Part shown: positions 7,479 through 15,625 of the stretch, in pieces
Numbering within the stretch: the stretch's first letter is position 1
Layout: each line of letters opens with the position of its first letter
Made by a program: the position numbers and the translations under genes
The notes under the pieces: model-generated
What the model saw: only the letters and a program-made list of their open reading frames with translations
Database searches by the model: none
What the model was told of the DNA's origin: nothing
Assembly (NCBI RefSeq): GCF_001189295.1
Contig: NZ_CP012159.1
Coordinates: forward strand, 8,053,001-8,117,000
Length of the DNA: 64,000 bases
Source of the DNA: Chondromyces crocatus
Lineage (GTDB): Bacteria > Myxococcota_A > Polyangia > Polyangiales > Polyangiaceae
Reading direction: 5' to 3'

Positions 7479-8564
7479 TCACGAGGATCGGGGCGATCGC
7501 GGTCGGGATTTCCTGGCCGAAGGAGAGGAGCGCGGCTCGGACGGGCTCGGCTCGGACGGGCTCGGCTCGGCGGAGCTCGGTGCAACGAGGCTCGACGCGG
7601 AGGCGTTCGCGCTGAACGCGCTCGGCTCGGGTGTGCTGGGAGGGCATGGAAGATCGAGCGCCTCGGTCAGGTCGCGGAGACAGAGAGCCTTGAGGTGTTC
7701 GAGGAGCCAGCGGTGCGCAGGGCCGAAGGCCTGGTCGCTGCGGTAGACGGCGGAGAGGTAGAGGCGATGTTCGTCTTCGCCCCAGGCCTGAAGGCGGAGC
7801 TTGACGAGGCGGCCCGCGCGGAGATCGTCGCGCGCGATGTGCTCGGGGAGGTTGCCCCAGCCGAGGCCAGCACGAAGCATGGCGTGCTTGGTGTGGAGGT
7901 CGCAGACACGCCAGGTGCGGGGAGAGAGGACGGCCTGGTCCGGGACGCCGGAGTCCTGGCGCTCGGACAGGACGATCTGGATGCAGTCGGCGAGGGCGGT
8001 GGTAGGGATGGGGTCGCGGTGCGCAGCGAGGGGGTAGGTCGGCGCGACGACGGGGATCATGCGGACGGGAGCGAGGACGGTGCTCTCGAGGCCCGGGGCG
8101 ACGCCGAGGGGGCTGACGACGCCGAGGGTGGCGCGGCCATCGAGGACGCGTGCGGAGACGGTGGACAAGGTCTGGGTGTCGATGCGGAGGTCGACGCCAG
8201 GGAAGTGCTGGGCGAAGCCGACGCAGAGGTCGACGAGGGCGCTGGTCGGGCAGAGGACGTCGACGCAGAGGGAGACGGTGGCTTCGAGGCCGACGTGCAT
8301 GCCCGCGGTGAGCTTGCGGAGGGCGTTGACCTCGTTGCAGACGCGGCGGGCGGCGGCGAGGACGGCTTGGCCTTGCTCGGTCAAGGTGGCGACCTTGGTG
8401 GAGCGATCCCAGAGCTGGACGCCGAGCTGGGCTTCGAGGTTGGCCATGGCGGTGCTGACCGCCGACTGGACGCGCTGGAGCTTGCGGGCGGCAGCGGAGA
8501 AGCTGCCTTCCTCGACGACGGCGATGAAGGCGCGGAGCTGGTCGAGGGTGATGGGGTCGAGCAC
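7479..8564 (-). CDS. LysR-family transcriptional regulator
   Basis: The protein opens with the LysR helix-turn-helix LDQLRAFIAVVEEGSFSAAA, and the recognition helix continues through QSAVSTAMANLEAQLG (about residues 5-60). A periplasmic-binding-protein-like effector domain follows to about residue 300. From a GTG at 8564 the product is 361 residues, longer than the usual 300 because of a Ser/Pro/Arg-rich tail that includes a 15-bp tandem repeat encoding Pro-Ser-Glu-Pro units. The GTG start was preferred to an ATG at 8735 because the extra 57 residues are low complexity. No strong ribosome site is seen. It probably controls the YcaC-type hydrolase and amidohydrolase that follow on the same strand. 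Confidence 0.87.
   Translation of the reverse strand: MLDPITLDQLRAFIAVVEEGSFSAAARKLQRVQSAVSTAMANLEAQLGVQLWDRSTKVATLTEQGQAVLAAARRVCNEVNALRKLTAGMHVGLEATVSLCVDVLCPTSALVDLCVGFAQHFPGVDLRIDTQTLSTVSARVLDGRATLGVVSPLGVAPGLESTVLAPVRMIPVVAPTYPLAAHRDPIPTTALADCIQIVLSERQDSGVPDQAVLSPRTWRVCDLHTKHAMLRAGLGWGNLPEHIARDDLRAGRLVKLRLQAWGEDEHRLYLSAVYRSDQAFGPAHRWLLEHLKALCLRDLTEALDLPCPPSTPEPSAFSANASASSLVAPSSAEPSPSEPSPSEPRSSPSARKSRPRSPRSS
7536..7565. repeat. 15-bp perfect tandem repeat in the LysR tail
   Basis: Two exact 15-bp copies (7536-7550 and 7551-7565) followed by a further partial unit encode repeated Ser-Pro/Glu-Pro codons. The length is a multiple of three, so the reading frame is kept. Confidence 0.85.
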
Positions 8565-8789
8565 GGTGGACGACGATCCCACGAGGGAGGGAGAGGCGGC
8601 AAGGCGAGGGCCGAGCGGGAGCGCCGACCAGGCGCAGGCGCGCGTCGCGTGTGAGCGCGGACCGGACGCAAGCGCAGGTCGTGTACAGGCGGGGGTGGGG
8701 CGTGTGGGGCGTGAAGGTGGAGGCGGGTGCGTCATCGAGAGGGGAGGCGCGAGGGCGGTGTGCCCTGCGCCTCGCCCTCCCCTGCCCGG

Positions 8790-9602
8790 TCAGGACTTGC
8801 CGGGCACGGCGCCAGCGATCTTGGTGAGGTCGAGCATCTCGTCGACGTCAGGGACCACGATCAGCTCGCAGCGGCGGTTCTTCTGCTTGCCCTGGGGCGT
8901 GGTGTTGGGGCCGAGGGGGTCGGTGTCGGCGAAGCCAGCTGCGCTCCAGTGCTGGCGGGGGAGGCCGCCTTCCTTGCCGATGAGGTGCAGGAGCACGGAG
9001 CGGGAACGGGCCAGCGAGAGGCCCCAGTTGTCGTTGAACGGCGGGCTGTTCAGCGGGGAGCTGTCGGTGTGGCCAGCGACCTGGTAGTCGCGATTGATGA
9101 GGGCCTTGTCGCTCTTGATGGCCTCAGCGACCTTCTTGAGGATGTCTTCGCCTTCCTTGCGGAGCTTGTCCTTGCCGGAGTCGAAGAGGACGTCGCCAGG
9201 GAGGGAGATGATCATCCGGTTCCGGCGGATGTTCACTTCCAGGCCGAGGTTGACCAGGGTCTGGAGCTTCTGACGGAGCAGGTCGAAGCGGGCCTTGATG
9301 GCCTCGAGCTGCTTGGCGCGGGCCTTGTACTCGGCGAGGGCCTTGTCGCGGTCTTCGAGTTCGCCGCTCACCTTGTTGAGCTGAACGCCCTGATCGGAGA
9401 GCTCCTTTTCGAGCTGCGCCACGCGGTCACGGGCGGCTTGGAGCTCTTTCTGGAGGTCGGCTTCCTTCTTGGCGCTCTCGCTCTGGAGCTGGCCATACTT
9501 GGCGAGCTGGGCTTGCCATTCGTCCTCGGAATAGCCGCAGCCACTGACCAGCGGCGCAGCAGCCAGGAGGAGCAGTGCAGCAAGGGGGGTTCGCTGAAGC
9601 AT
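8790..9602 (-). CDS. OmpA-family lipoprotein with coiled coil (Pal/MotB-like domain)
   Basis: A 270-residue lipoprotein. The signal peptide ends in the lipobox VSGC (C22), and AAGGAAA lies 8-9 bases before the ATG at 9602, which decides the start over a longer upstream frame. Residues 28-100 form a charged heptad coiled coil (KKEADLQKELQ, RVAQLEKELS). The C-terminal half is an OmpA/MotB peptidoglycan-binding domain: GDVLFDSGKDKL, then VAGHTDSSPLNS, then LSLARSRSVL and NRRCELIVVPD. The acidic region and Arg of the peptidoglycan pocket are present. It probably sits in the outer membrane and clamps it to the wall. It is followed by 226 bp before the LysR gene on the same strand. Confidence 0.87.
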   Translation of the reverse strand: MLQRTPLAALLLLAAAPLVSGCGYSEDEWQAQLAKYGQLQSESAKKEADLQKELQAARDRVAQLEKELSDQGVQLNKVSGELEDRDKALAEYKARAKQLEAIKARFDLLRQKLQTLVNLGLEVNIRRNRMIISLPGDVLFDSGKDKLRKEGEDILKKVAEAIKSDKALINRDYQVAGHTDSSPLNSPPFNDNWGLSLARSRSVLLHLIGKEGGLPRQHWSAAGFADTDPLGPNTTPQGKQKNRRCELIVVPDVDEMLDLTKIAGAVPGKS

Positions 9603-9888
9603 GTGGTTATTTCCTTTTTTTCCCGGACCGACGGGTTCCGGCTGAGTCAGGTTAGCCAACATGCCAGCGACTTCCAGCGATTGAACGGAGGCTGTAGCTG
9701 GTGGTTGGCGGACGGAATCATGCGTGGGCCGTCGAGGGGATGAAATGAGGTCGTGCCTCAACAGTGACCGCGTGAGATGCCGACGAAGGCTCGGGAAATG
9801 GGTGGAGTGACGGTGTCGGGAGATGCCGGAACGCGCAGAGGAGAGGGTTCCACTGCGCGCGTCCAACAGCACGCGCTGAGCGGCAGGC

Positions 9889-11508
9889 TCAAAGGCAGAC
9901 GCGCTTGTCGCCGCTGGTGACCCACAGCTCGCAGGGCTGATCGCCAGCGGGCTTCTCGGCGGGAGCAGGCTTCGTCGTGTGGCTCGCGGGGCGCGTGTCA
10001 CCGGCGGGCGCGGCGGGCTTGGTCGCCACGGCGGGCTTGGTGGCAGGGGCCGGCTTCGTGGCGGCGGGCTTCGCGTCTTTGCTCGCCTTGGCGTCCTTGC
10101 TCGCTTTCGCGTCCTTCGCGGGCTTGGCGGTGCCAGGCTTGGCGTCCTTGCTCGCCTTCGCGTCCTTCGCGGGAGTGGCTTCCTCGTCGGAGGCGTCCGC
10201 GACCTCGGTGCTGGAGGCGCTGGTCTCGCAGGTGAACGCGACCAAGCCGCCGGGGGTGCGCTCGCCTCGGGGAGCCGCAGGGGCGGCTTCGTCGGCGTCG
10301 TCGCCGGCCTTGGGCGGGGTGGCGCCGCTGGAGACGGTGAGCTTGGCGAGCTCGTCGCCAGCGTTCTCGGCAGAGGAGGGCTTCTTGATGCCCAGGCCTT
10401 CGAGGGCCTTGTCGATCAGCGCTTCTTCGAAGCTCAGGAGGGACTGGCTGCGGTTGATGTACGCAGGCAGCTCGGCGACGCGGCCGACGTAGTCGACGAC
10501 GCGGGACATGGTCTTCTTGGTGAGATCCTCGACGGAGATGTCGCCGATCTTCTCGACGGGGATGCCGCTCAAGGTGACCTTGGGGGTGAACCCGTCGAGG
10601 GAGACGTCGGGCTTGAAGCCGCTGAGGTCGGGGCGGCTGCCGGTCTGCTCTTCGATGATGTCGGCGATGATGCGGCGGGTGGCGGCCTGCACGTCGTCGC
10701 TCATGCCCGGGAGCGCCAGGGGGTAGCGGATGAGCGCGACGGCGTTGGCGAGCTTGGCGTCGGCGACGGCGTACTTGAGGTTGACGAGGAGGCCGCCGAT
10801 GCGGGCCTTGGTGTTCGGTGACGCCTTCTTCGCCTCGGCGACGAGCTTGTCGAGGAAGGCTTCGCGGTCGGTGTCGAAGGTGTCTTCGAGGGACGAGATC
10901 GTCTCTTTGATCTCGTCGTTCTTCTTGTCGAGCGCGGCCTTCTCGCTGGCCGTGATGCCGTCGCCGTCCATGGCTTGCTTGTTGGACGCGATCTGGCCGT
11001 TGAGGTCGGCGATCTTCTCCTGCTGTTCGAGGAGCTTGTCGTACTGGGCGCCGGCGCTGGAGCTGATGGCCTCGATGATGCTGTTGTAGTCGCCTTCCTC
11101 GGAGCAGATGGTGGGGAGGACGTGGGCCCAGACCTCGGCGGGGACGACGCGGAGCTGGAGGCCCGGGGTGGCGACGTACGCCGGTGAAGCACCGAGCTGC
11201 TTGAGCAGGGCCTCGGCGTCGGCGGACTTCATCGAGGTCTTCTTGGTCCAGGCGGACTTGTCGTCGACGCCGGTCTCGCCGAGGAGGCGCTTCACGGCGT
11301 CGGCCGTGGTGGTGGCGACCTCGGCGCGCCGGACGACGACGCTCATGGGCGTGGACTCCTTGATGGCCCACGCCGCCGAGGGGTTGCCGAGGGCCGAGAG
11401 GGCCCCACAGCCGGTGCCGATGACGAGAAGGGTGGCGGCAAGGGTGAGCCGCACGATGAGCGCGAGTCCGCGGTGCAGCGCGGTGCGCCGAAGATCAAGA
11501 CAAGGCAT
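9889..11508 (-). CDS. Unrecognised large lipoprotein with Lys/Ala-rich repeat tail
   Basis: I do not recognise the family. The 539-residue product has an N-terminal hydrophobic segment and lipobox-like GTGC (C34), so it is probably a lipoprotein. Residues 60-330 are mixed alpha/beta, including a coiled-coil stretch (about 165-225) and a region of short repeats (DLSGFKPDVSLDGFTPKVTLSGI). From about residue 430 it becomes a Lys/Ala/Pro-rich linker with four or more ASKDAK-type repeats and TKPA repeats, and it ends with a compact CELWVTSGDKRVCL motif whose two Cys could form a disulfide. It faces the same way as the OmpA lipoprotein downstream, with 287 bp between. A role in the envelope is likely; the function is unknown. 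Confidence 0.75.
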   Translation of the reverse strand: MPCLDLRRTALHRGLALIVRLTLAATLLVIGTGCGALSALGNPSAAWAIKESTPMSVVVRRAEVATTTADAVKRLLGETGVDDKSAWTKKTSMKSADAEALLKQLGASPAYVATPGLQLRVVPAEVWAHVLPTICSEEGDYNSIIEAISSSAGAQYDKLLEQQEKIADLNGQIASNKQAMDGDGITASEKAALDKKNDEIKETISSLEDTFDTDREAFLDKLVAEAKKASPNTKARIGGLLVNLKYAVADAKLANAVALIRYPLALPGMSDDVQAATRRIIADIIEEQTGSRPDLSGFKPDVSLDGFTPKVTLSGIPVEKIGDISVEDLTKKTMSRVVDYVGRVAELPAYINRSQSLLSFEEALIDKALEGLGIKKPSSAENAGDELAKLTVSSGATPPKAGDDADEAAPAAPRGERTPGGLVAFTCETSASSTEVADASDEEATPAKDAKASKDAKPGTAKPAKDAKASKDAKASKDAKPAATKPAPATKPAVATKPAAPAGDTRPASHTTKPAPAEKPAGDQPCELWVTSGDKRVCL

Positions 11509-11599
11509 GTGTCCTCCCCCGGAGTCCGGGTTTGCGGGACCATTGCCCGACGATCGGTCGCTGCGTCAATCCCTCCCGAAAGAGGTTGGTGTACGAAGT

Positions 11600-12718
11600 T
11601 CAGGCGCGGGGGCCAGAGGTCCGCGGTGGCGGATTTCCAGCCAGGAATGCCTGGAGTGCGTCCGCAATCCTGTCGGCGGTATTACCGTCCCAGCCTTCCG
11701 GAACGCGACCCTTCTTGGCGCGGTCGGCGAGGATGGTGTCGACCTCGCGCGCGATGAGGGCGGCATCGAGACCGACGATGATGTTGGTCCCCTCGGTGAC
11801 GGTGATCGGGCGCTCGGTGCCCTGGCGCATGGTGAGGCAAGGGATGCCGAGGGCGGTGGTCTCTTCCTGGATGCCGCCGGAGTCGGTGGCGACGAGGCGC
11901 GCGTTGGCCATGGCGGTGACGAAGTCGTGGTGGCCGAGGGGCTCGATGGCGCGGAGGCCCGGCATGGAGCGGAGGCGCTCGGCGAGGCCGAAGGTCTCGG
12001 CGCGCTGCACGGTGCGGGGGTGGACGGGGAAGATGGAGGGGATGCGCGAGGCGATGGCCTCGACGGCGTCGAGGGTCTCGCGGAGCTTCTCGGCGGTGTC
12101 GACGTTGGCGGGGCGGTGCAAGGTGACGACGGCGTAGCCGCGGGGTTCGAGGCCGAGGCGCGCGAGGACGTCGGTCTGGTGGCGCAGCGACCAGTGGAGG
12201 GAGTCGATCATGATGTTGCCGACGAACTTGATGCGCTCGTCGGGGATGCCCTCGGCCTTCAGGTTGGGCGCGGCGTCGTGCGAGGGGGTGAGGAGGAGGT
12301 CGGAGAGCTGGTCGGTGAGGATGCGGTTGATCTCCTCGGGCATGGTCCAGTCGCGGGAGCGGAGGCCCGACTCGATGTGGACGACGGGGATGCCGAGCTT
12401 GGCGGCGGCGAGGGCCGCAGAGAGGGTGCTGGTGACGTCACCGACGACGACGACGACGGAGGGGCGGTTCTGGAGGAGGTCCTTCTCGACGCCGACGAGG
12501 ATGGACGCGGTCTGCTCGGCGTGAGAGCCGCCGCCTGCGCCGAGATGGACGTCGGGGGTCGGGAGGCCGAGGTCGCGGAAGAAGACGTCGCTCATGCTGG
12601 CGTCGAAGTGCTGCCCGGTGTGCAGGAGGCGGACGGGGAGGTCGCGCGCGCGGAGGGCGCGGTAGACGGGAGCCACCTTCATGAAGTTGGGGCGGGTCGC
12701 GGCGATGAGGAGGATCAT
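11600..12718 (-). CDS. wecB: UDP-N-acetylglucosamine 2-epimerase (non-hydrolysing)
   Basis: A 372-residue cytoplasmic enzyme that interconverts UDP-GlcNAc and UDP-ManNAc to supply surface polysaccharide synthesis. It has the family landmarks: the N-terminal Rossmann segment GTRPNFMK-like (AATRPNFMKVAPV), VVGDVTSTL, the motif HIESGLRSRDWTMPEEINR, TLHRPANVDT, HPRT and the UDP-binding DSGGIQEE. Length is normal. The start at 12718 is fixed by the fold, although no good ribosome site precedes it. It is the last gene of the minus-strand arm of the glycan locus, behind a glycosyltransferase and two methyltransferases. Confidence 0.93.
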   Translation of the reverse strand: MILLIAATRPNFMKVAPVYRALRARDLPVRLLHTGQHFDASMSDVFFRDLGLPTPDVHLGAGGGSHAEQTASILVGVEKDLLQNRPSVVVVVGDVTSTLSAALAAAKLGIPVVHIESGLRSRDWTMPEEINRILTDQLSDLLLTPSHDAAPNLKAEGIPDERIKFVGNIMIDSLHWSLRHQTDVLARLGLEPRGYAVVTLHRPANVDTAEKLRETLDAVEAIASRIPSIFPVHPRTVQRAETFGLAERLRSMPGLRAIEPLGHHDFVTAMANARLVATDSGGIQEETTALGIPCLTMRQGTERPITVTEGTNIIVGLDAALIAREVDTILADRAKKGRVPEGWDGNTADRIADALQAFLAGNPPPRTSGPRA

Positions 12719-12843
12719 GGTGGTCGGCGAGCATGCCGCGGGGCGCGACGGAGGACCAGCGCCATCCGGGGGGGATGACGGGGGTTCGTCGGGGTCGCGA
12801 CGGTGGGTCGAGGGCGTGGCGGCGTCGGGTCGCGGCGGTCGTA

Positions 12844-13722
12844 TCAGGAGCCGCGGCGACGGAAGGGGCGCGGGAGCGCGAGCGGCCACAGGGCGCGGTC
12901 GTGCCAGAGGCCGCGGCGCATGGCGGCGCGCGCGAGTTCGGCGGCGCGCTGGTGGTTGCCAGCAGCCCGGTTCGCGAGGGCGGCGCGTTTTTCGCCCTGG
13001 GCAAGGAAGCGCTCGCGGCGGACAGGATCGGCGAAGTAGCGGGGGTGCCGGGCGACGATGATCTCGTGGGTCTCGTTGTAGCGGAGGGCGTAGCCGCTGG
13101 AGACCTTGTGGGTGTGGCCGACGCGGTAGTGCATGAGGATGCCGCCCAGGTGGAGGGTGGGCGCGCGCGCTTCGAGGACGCCGATGTGGAAGTCGTAGTC
13201 GGCGTTGCCCCGGGCGAGTTCGGGGGCGAAGCCGCCGAGCTGCTCCCAGAGGGATTTGCGGTACACGCTGCCGCCCGGGATGGGCTGGGAGACGAGGAAG
13301 GCCTCGGGGTCGATGTGCTCGGGGTAGCGCCACATGCCGGCGTAGCCGCCGAAGAGCTGGTAGTCGCCGTAGATGACGCCCGCGTCGGGGCGCGCCTCGA
13401 TGACGCGGTAGACGCGGGCGAGGACGTCGTGCGGGAGCTTGTCGTCGCCGTCGAGGTAGAAGTGGTACGGGGTGTCGGTCAGCTCGAAGGCGCGGTTGCG
13501 GGTGGGGTACGGGCCGCGGTTCTCCGATGAGCGCTCTTTGCGGAGGCGGGGGTGTTCGAGGGACTCGAAGATCTCGATGGTGGGGGCGTGCTGGGTGCCA
13601 TCCATGACGAGGACGGCCTGCCAGCGGTCGTCGGTCTGGGCGAGGAGGCTCTCCCAGCACTCGAGGAGCCAGTCGCCTTCGGCGTGGCAGGTGATGCCGA
13701 CGGTGATGAGGGGGCGCTTCAT
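12844..13722 (-). CDS. Family 2 glycosyltransferase
   Basis: A 292-residue GT-A glycosyltransferase. The N-terminal TVGITCHAEGDWLLECWESLLAQT is the nucleotide-binding start of GT2 enzymes. HFYLDGDDKL holds the metal-binding DxD motif near residue 100, and GGSVYRKSLWEQLGGF is the usual acceptor-side segment. There is no membrane helix, so it acts in the cytoplasm on a sugar nucleotide. A GAGG sequence precedes the ATG at 13722. It lies 85 bp after a methyltransferase and 125 bp before wecB on the same strand, so it is probably one of the assembly enzymes of the same glycan. Donor and acceptor sugars are not predictable. Confidence 0.9.
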   Translation of the reverse strand: MKRPLITVGITCHAEGDWLLECWESLLAQTDDRWQAVLVMDGTQHAPTIEIFESLEHPRLRKERSSENRGPYPTRNRAFELTDTPYHFYLDGDDKLPHDVLARVYRVIEARPDAGVIYGDYQLFGGYAGMWRYPEHIDPEAFLVSQPIPGGSVYRKSLWEQLGGFAPELARGNADYDFHIGVLEARAPTLHLGGILMHYRVGHTHKVSSGYALRYNETHEIIVARHPRYFADPVRRERFLAQGEKRAALANRAAGNHQRAAELARAAMRRGLWHDRALWPLALPRPFRRRGS

Positions 13723-13807
13723 CGCCAGCGCCTCGAAGGGGTGAGCAGAGGACTCCGGGCGGGACGGGAGGTCGCGCGAAGCGCTCGAGGGAGAGGGAGC
13801 GGGCGGT

Positions 13808-14530
13808 TCATGGTCGGCGCTGGAGGTAGGCGAAGGTGCCGTCGATGTTGAAGAGGCCCGTGGCCTGGACGAGCTCGGCGACGGCGACGCCATGACGAGG
13901 GACGAGGCGGTCGACGAGCCGGGGTTTGAGGAGATCGCGCTTGAAGTAGTGGAAGCGGTGAGGAGCGACGTAGGCGTCGAGCTCGTCGAAGGTGAGGCAC
14001 TGGTAGTCGGCGGTGCCGGTCACGGGTCGGCGGGTGACGACGTCGTAGAAGAAGAAGACGCCGCTCGGTTTGAGGAGGGAGAGCGCTCTGTCCACGATGC
14101 GCCGCTTGAAGGCGGGGTTCACGACGCTGGTGAGGACGGCGATGAGCATGACGACGTCGTAGGGGCCGCCGACGTCGGTCTCGGTGATGTCGCCGGCGAG
14201 GAAGTGGATGCCTTTGAAGCGGGCGCGGGCGACGTCGACGCGGGGTTCGAGCAGGTCGATGCCGGTGAGGTGGGCGGGATCGGCGCCGAGGTCGGCGAGC
14301 CAGGCGAGGTTGTTGCCAGCGCCGCAGCCGATGTCGAGGGCGGTGAGGTCGCGGAGGCGATCGGCGGCGCCATAGCCGCAAGCGACGAGGGCTTCGCGGA
14401 GGCGGCGCTGGCGCTGGCGCTGGTAGAGGTAGGGCTGGTTGTTGATGAGGGAAGCCCAGGGGCTCGAGGGGAGGAAGCGCTCGAGGTAGTGGCGCTCGAT
14501 CGCCGCGCGGTCCTGTTCGAACTCGCCCAT
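13808..14530 (-). CDS. SAM-dependent methyltransferase (class I)
   Basis: A 240-residue class I methyltransferase. The SAM-binding motif I LTALDIGCGAGNNLAWL lies near residues 62-78, an acidic ribose-binding end TGIDLLEPR follows, then GDITE and YDVVMLIAVL for motifs II and III. The C-terminal half includes YFKRDLLKPRLVDRLV. Its ATG overlaps the stop of the preceding methyltransferase as TGATG, so translation is probably coupled. In the glycan locus it may O- or N-methylate a sugar or lipid carrier, but the substrate is inferred only from context. Confidence 0.88.
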   Translation of the reverse strand: MGEFEQDRAAIERHYLERFLPSSPWASLINNQPYLYQRQRQRRLREALVACGYGAADRLRDLTALDIGCGAGNNLAWLADLGADPAHLTGIDLLEPRVDVARARFKGIHFLAGDITETDVGGPYDVVMLIAVLTSVVNPAFKRRIVDRALSLLKPSGVFFFYDVVTRRPVTGTADYQCLTFDELDAYVAPHRFHYFKRDLLKPRLVDRLVPRHGVAVAELVQATGLFNIDGTFAYLQRRP

Positions 14531-15345
14531 CAGGTGGCCGCCTTCCGGCGGTAGAGGGTGACGATCCAGTAAGGCTGGGGGGCGCGGCCGGCGCGGCGGC
14601 TCCAGAGGTCGGCGAGGTGGTCGAGGCCTCGCTCGGTGGCGCGGCGCAGGGGGCCTCGGCGGGGCTTGCGGAGGGAGGTCTCGCCACAACGGGGGCACAC
14701 GAGGCGAAGGTCGTCCCACATCCACCAGTGGTGGCAGAGGTGCTGGCGGGTCCACTCGAGGGGCGCGTACGTGGGGGGTTCGAGGGGGCCAGTGAGTTCG
14801 GTGTGGATCCGCTCGAAGGCGGGGAAAAGCTGGTCGAGGGCGGCGGCGTCGAAGGCGTGGAGGTGGCCGTCGATGTGGAACTGGAGCTTGCAGGTGGAGC
14901 AGCGGGCGTAGCGGCGGCGCAGGGTCTCGCGGTGGGGGACGGTGACGAGGAGGTGGGCGGTGGCGAGGCGTTGCATCTCGCGCGCGGCGCCGTGGAGGAC
15001 GTCGGCCGGGAGGTGTTCGAGCATCTGGCTCGAGAAGACGAGATCGACGGCGCGATCCGGGAGAGGGATGGCGTCCGCGCTGGCCTGGATGGCGCGGATG
15101 GAGGCGGTCTCGCGGAGGCGGTCGAGGGCGACGGCGCTGCGATCGACGGCGATGACGTCGTGCCGTTCGGCGAGGCGTCGGGTGAGGTAGCCGTCGCCGC
15201 AGCCGATGTCGGCGAGGGTGCGGACGCCTTCGGGGAGGAGGGCGAGGAGGCGGTCGCCCTTCGCGACGATGTGCGGATCGGTGGCCGTCCGGGTGTGCTC
15301 CCAGTGGCGGTCGTAGAACGCCGCTTCGTGGCTCTCGGCCATCAT
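14530..15345 (-). CDS. SAM-dependent methyltransferase with Cys-pair insertions
   Basis: A 271-residue class I methyltransferase with motif I LADIGCGDGYLTRRL near residues 43-57, the acidic VIAVDRS, and VDLVFSSQMLEHLP of the UbiE/Methyltransf_11 type. Two CxxC pairs, ARCSTCKLQFH and LVCPRCGETS, flank about 75 residues and could bind zinc, which is unusual for this family. The start is ATG 15345 or the next codon. It is the first gene of the minus-strand arm and is coupled to the next methyltransferase. The 280 bp upstream separate it from the divergent glycosyltransferase genes and should hold both promoters. Confidence 0.87.
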   Translation of the reverse strand: MMAESHEAAFYDRHWEHTRTATDPHIVAKGDRLLALLPEGVRTLADIGCGDGYLTRRLAERHDVIAVDRSAVALDRLRETASIRAIQASADAIPLPDRAVDLVFSSQMLEHLPADVLHGAAREMQRLATAHLLVTVPHRETLRRRYARCSTCKLQFHIDGHLHAFDAAALDQLFPAFERIHTELTGPLEPPTYAPLEWTRQHLCHHWWMWDDLRLVCPRCGETSLRKPRRGPLRRATERGLDHLADLWSRRAGRAPQPYWIVTLYRRKAAT

Positions 15346-15625
15346 GTGCGCGGCACGCTGCCATGGTGGACGAGCCGCCGCCAGCGGCTGGCTGGACCGG
15401 CATCCCCGGTGTCAGGCGCCGATCGGGCCCTGCACGACCGCGGATCGCCACGCCTGCTCTCTTCGCAGCGGGGCCTGACCAGGTGCGCGCCACGGCGGGG
15501 ACGGTGAGGTGGGAGGGCGGATGAGGAGGTCTGCTCGTGGTGGGGGTTGGCCGGCTGGGCGCCTCCGACCCGCGCCGCTGGAGCGCTTTGCGGGGGTCGC
15601 GCCTTGGAGTACACGGGGGCCGATC

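Noticed and set aside
10060-10170. Short nucleotide repeats near the lipoprotein tail as a CRISPR-like array
   Set aside because: The repeats are in-frame codons for ASKDAK units, irregular in length and without unique spacers.
11600-13660. A 686-codon version of the epimerase
   Set aside because: The first 314 codons lie antiframe to the glycosyltransferase and are Arg/Pro-rich; wecB begins at 12718.
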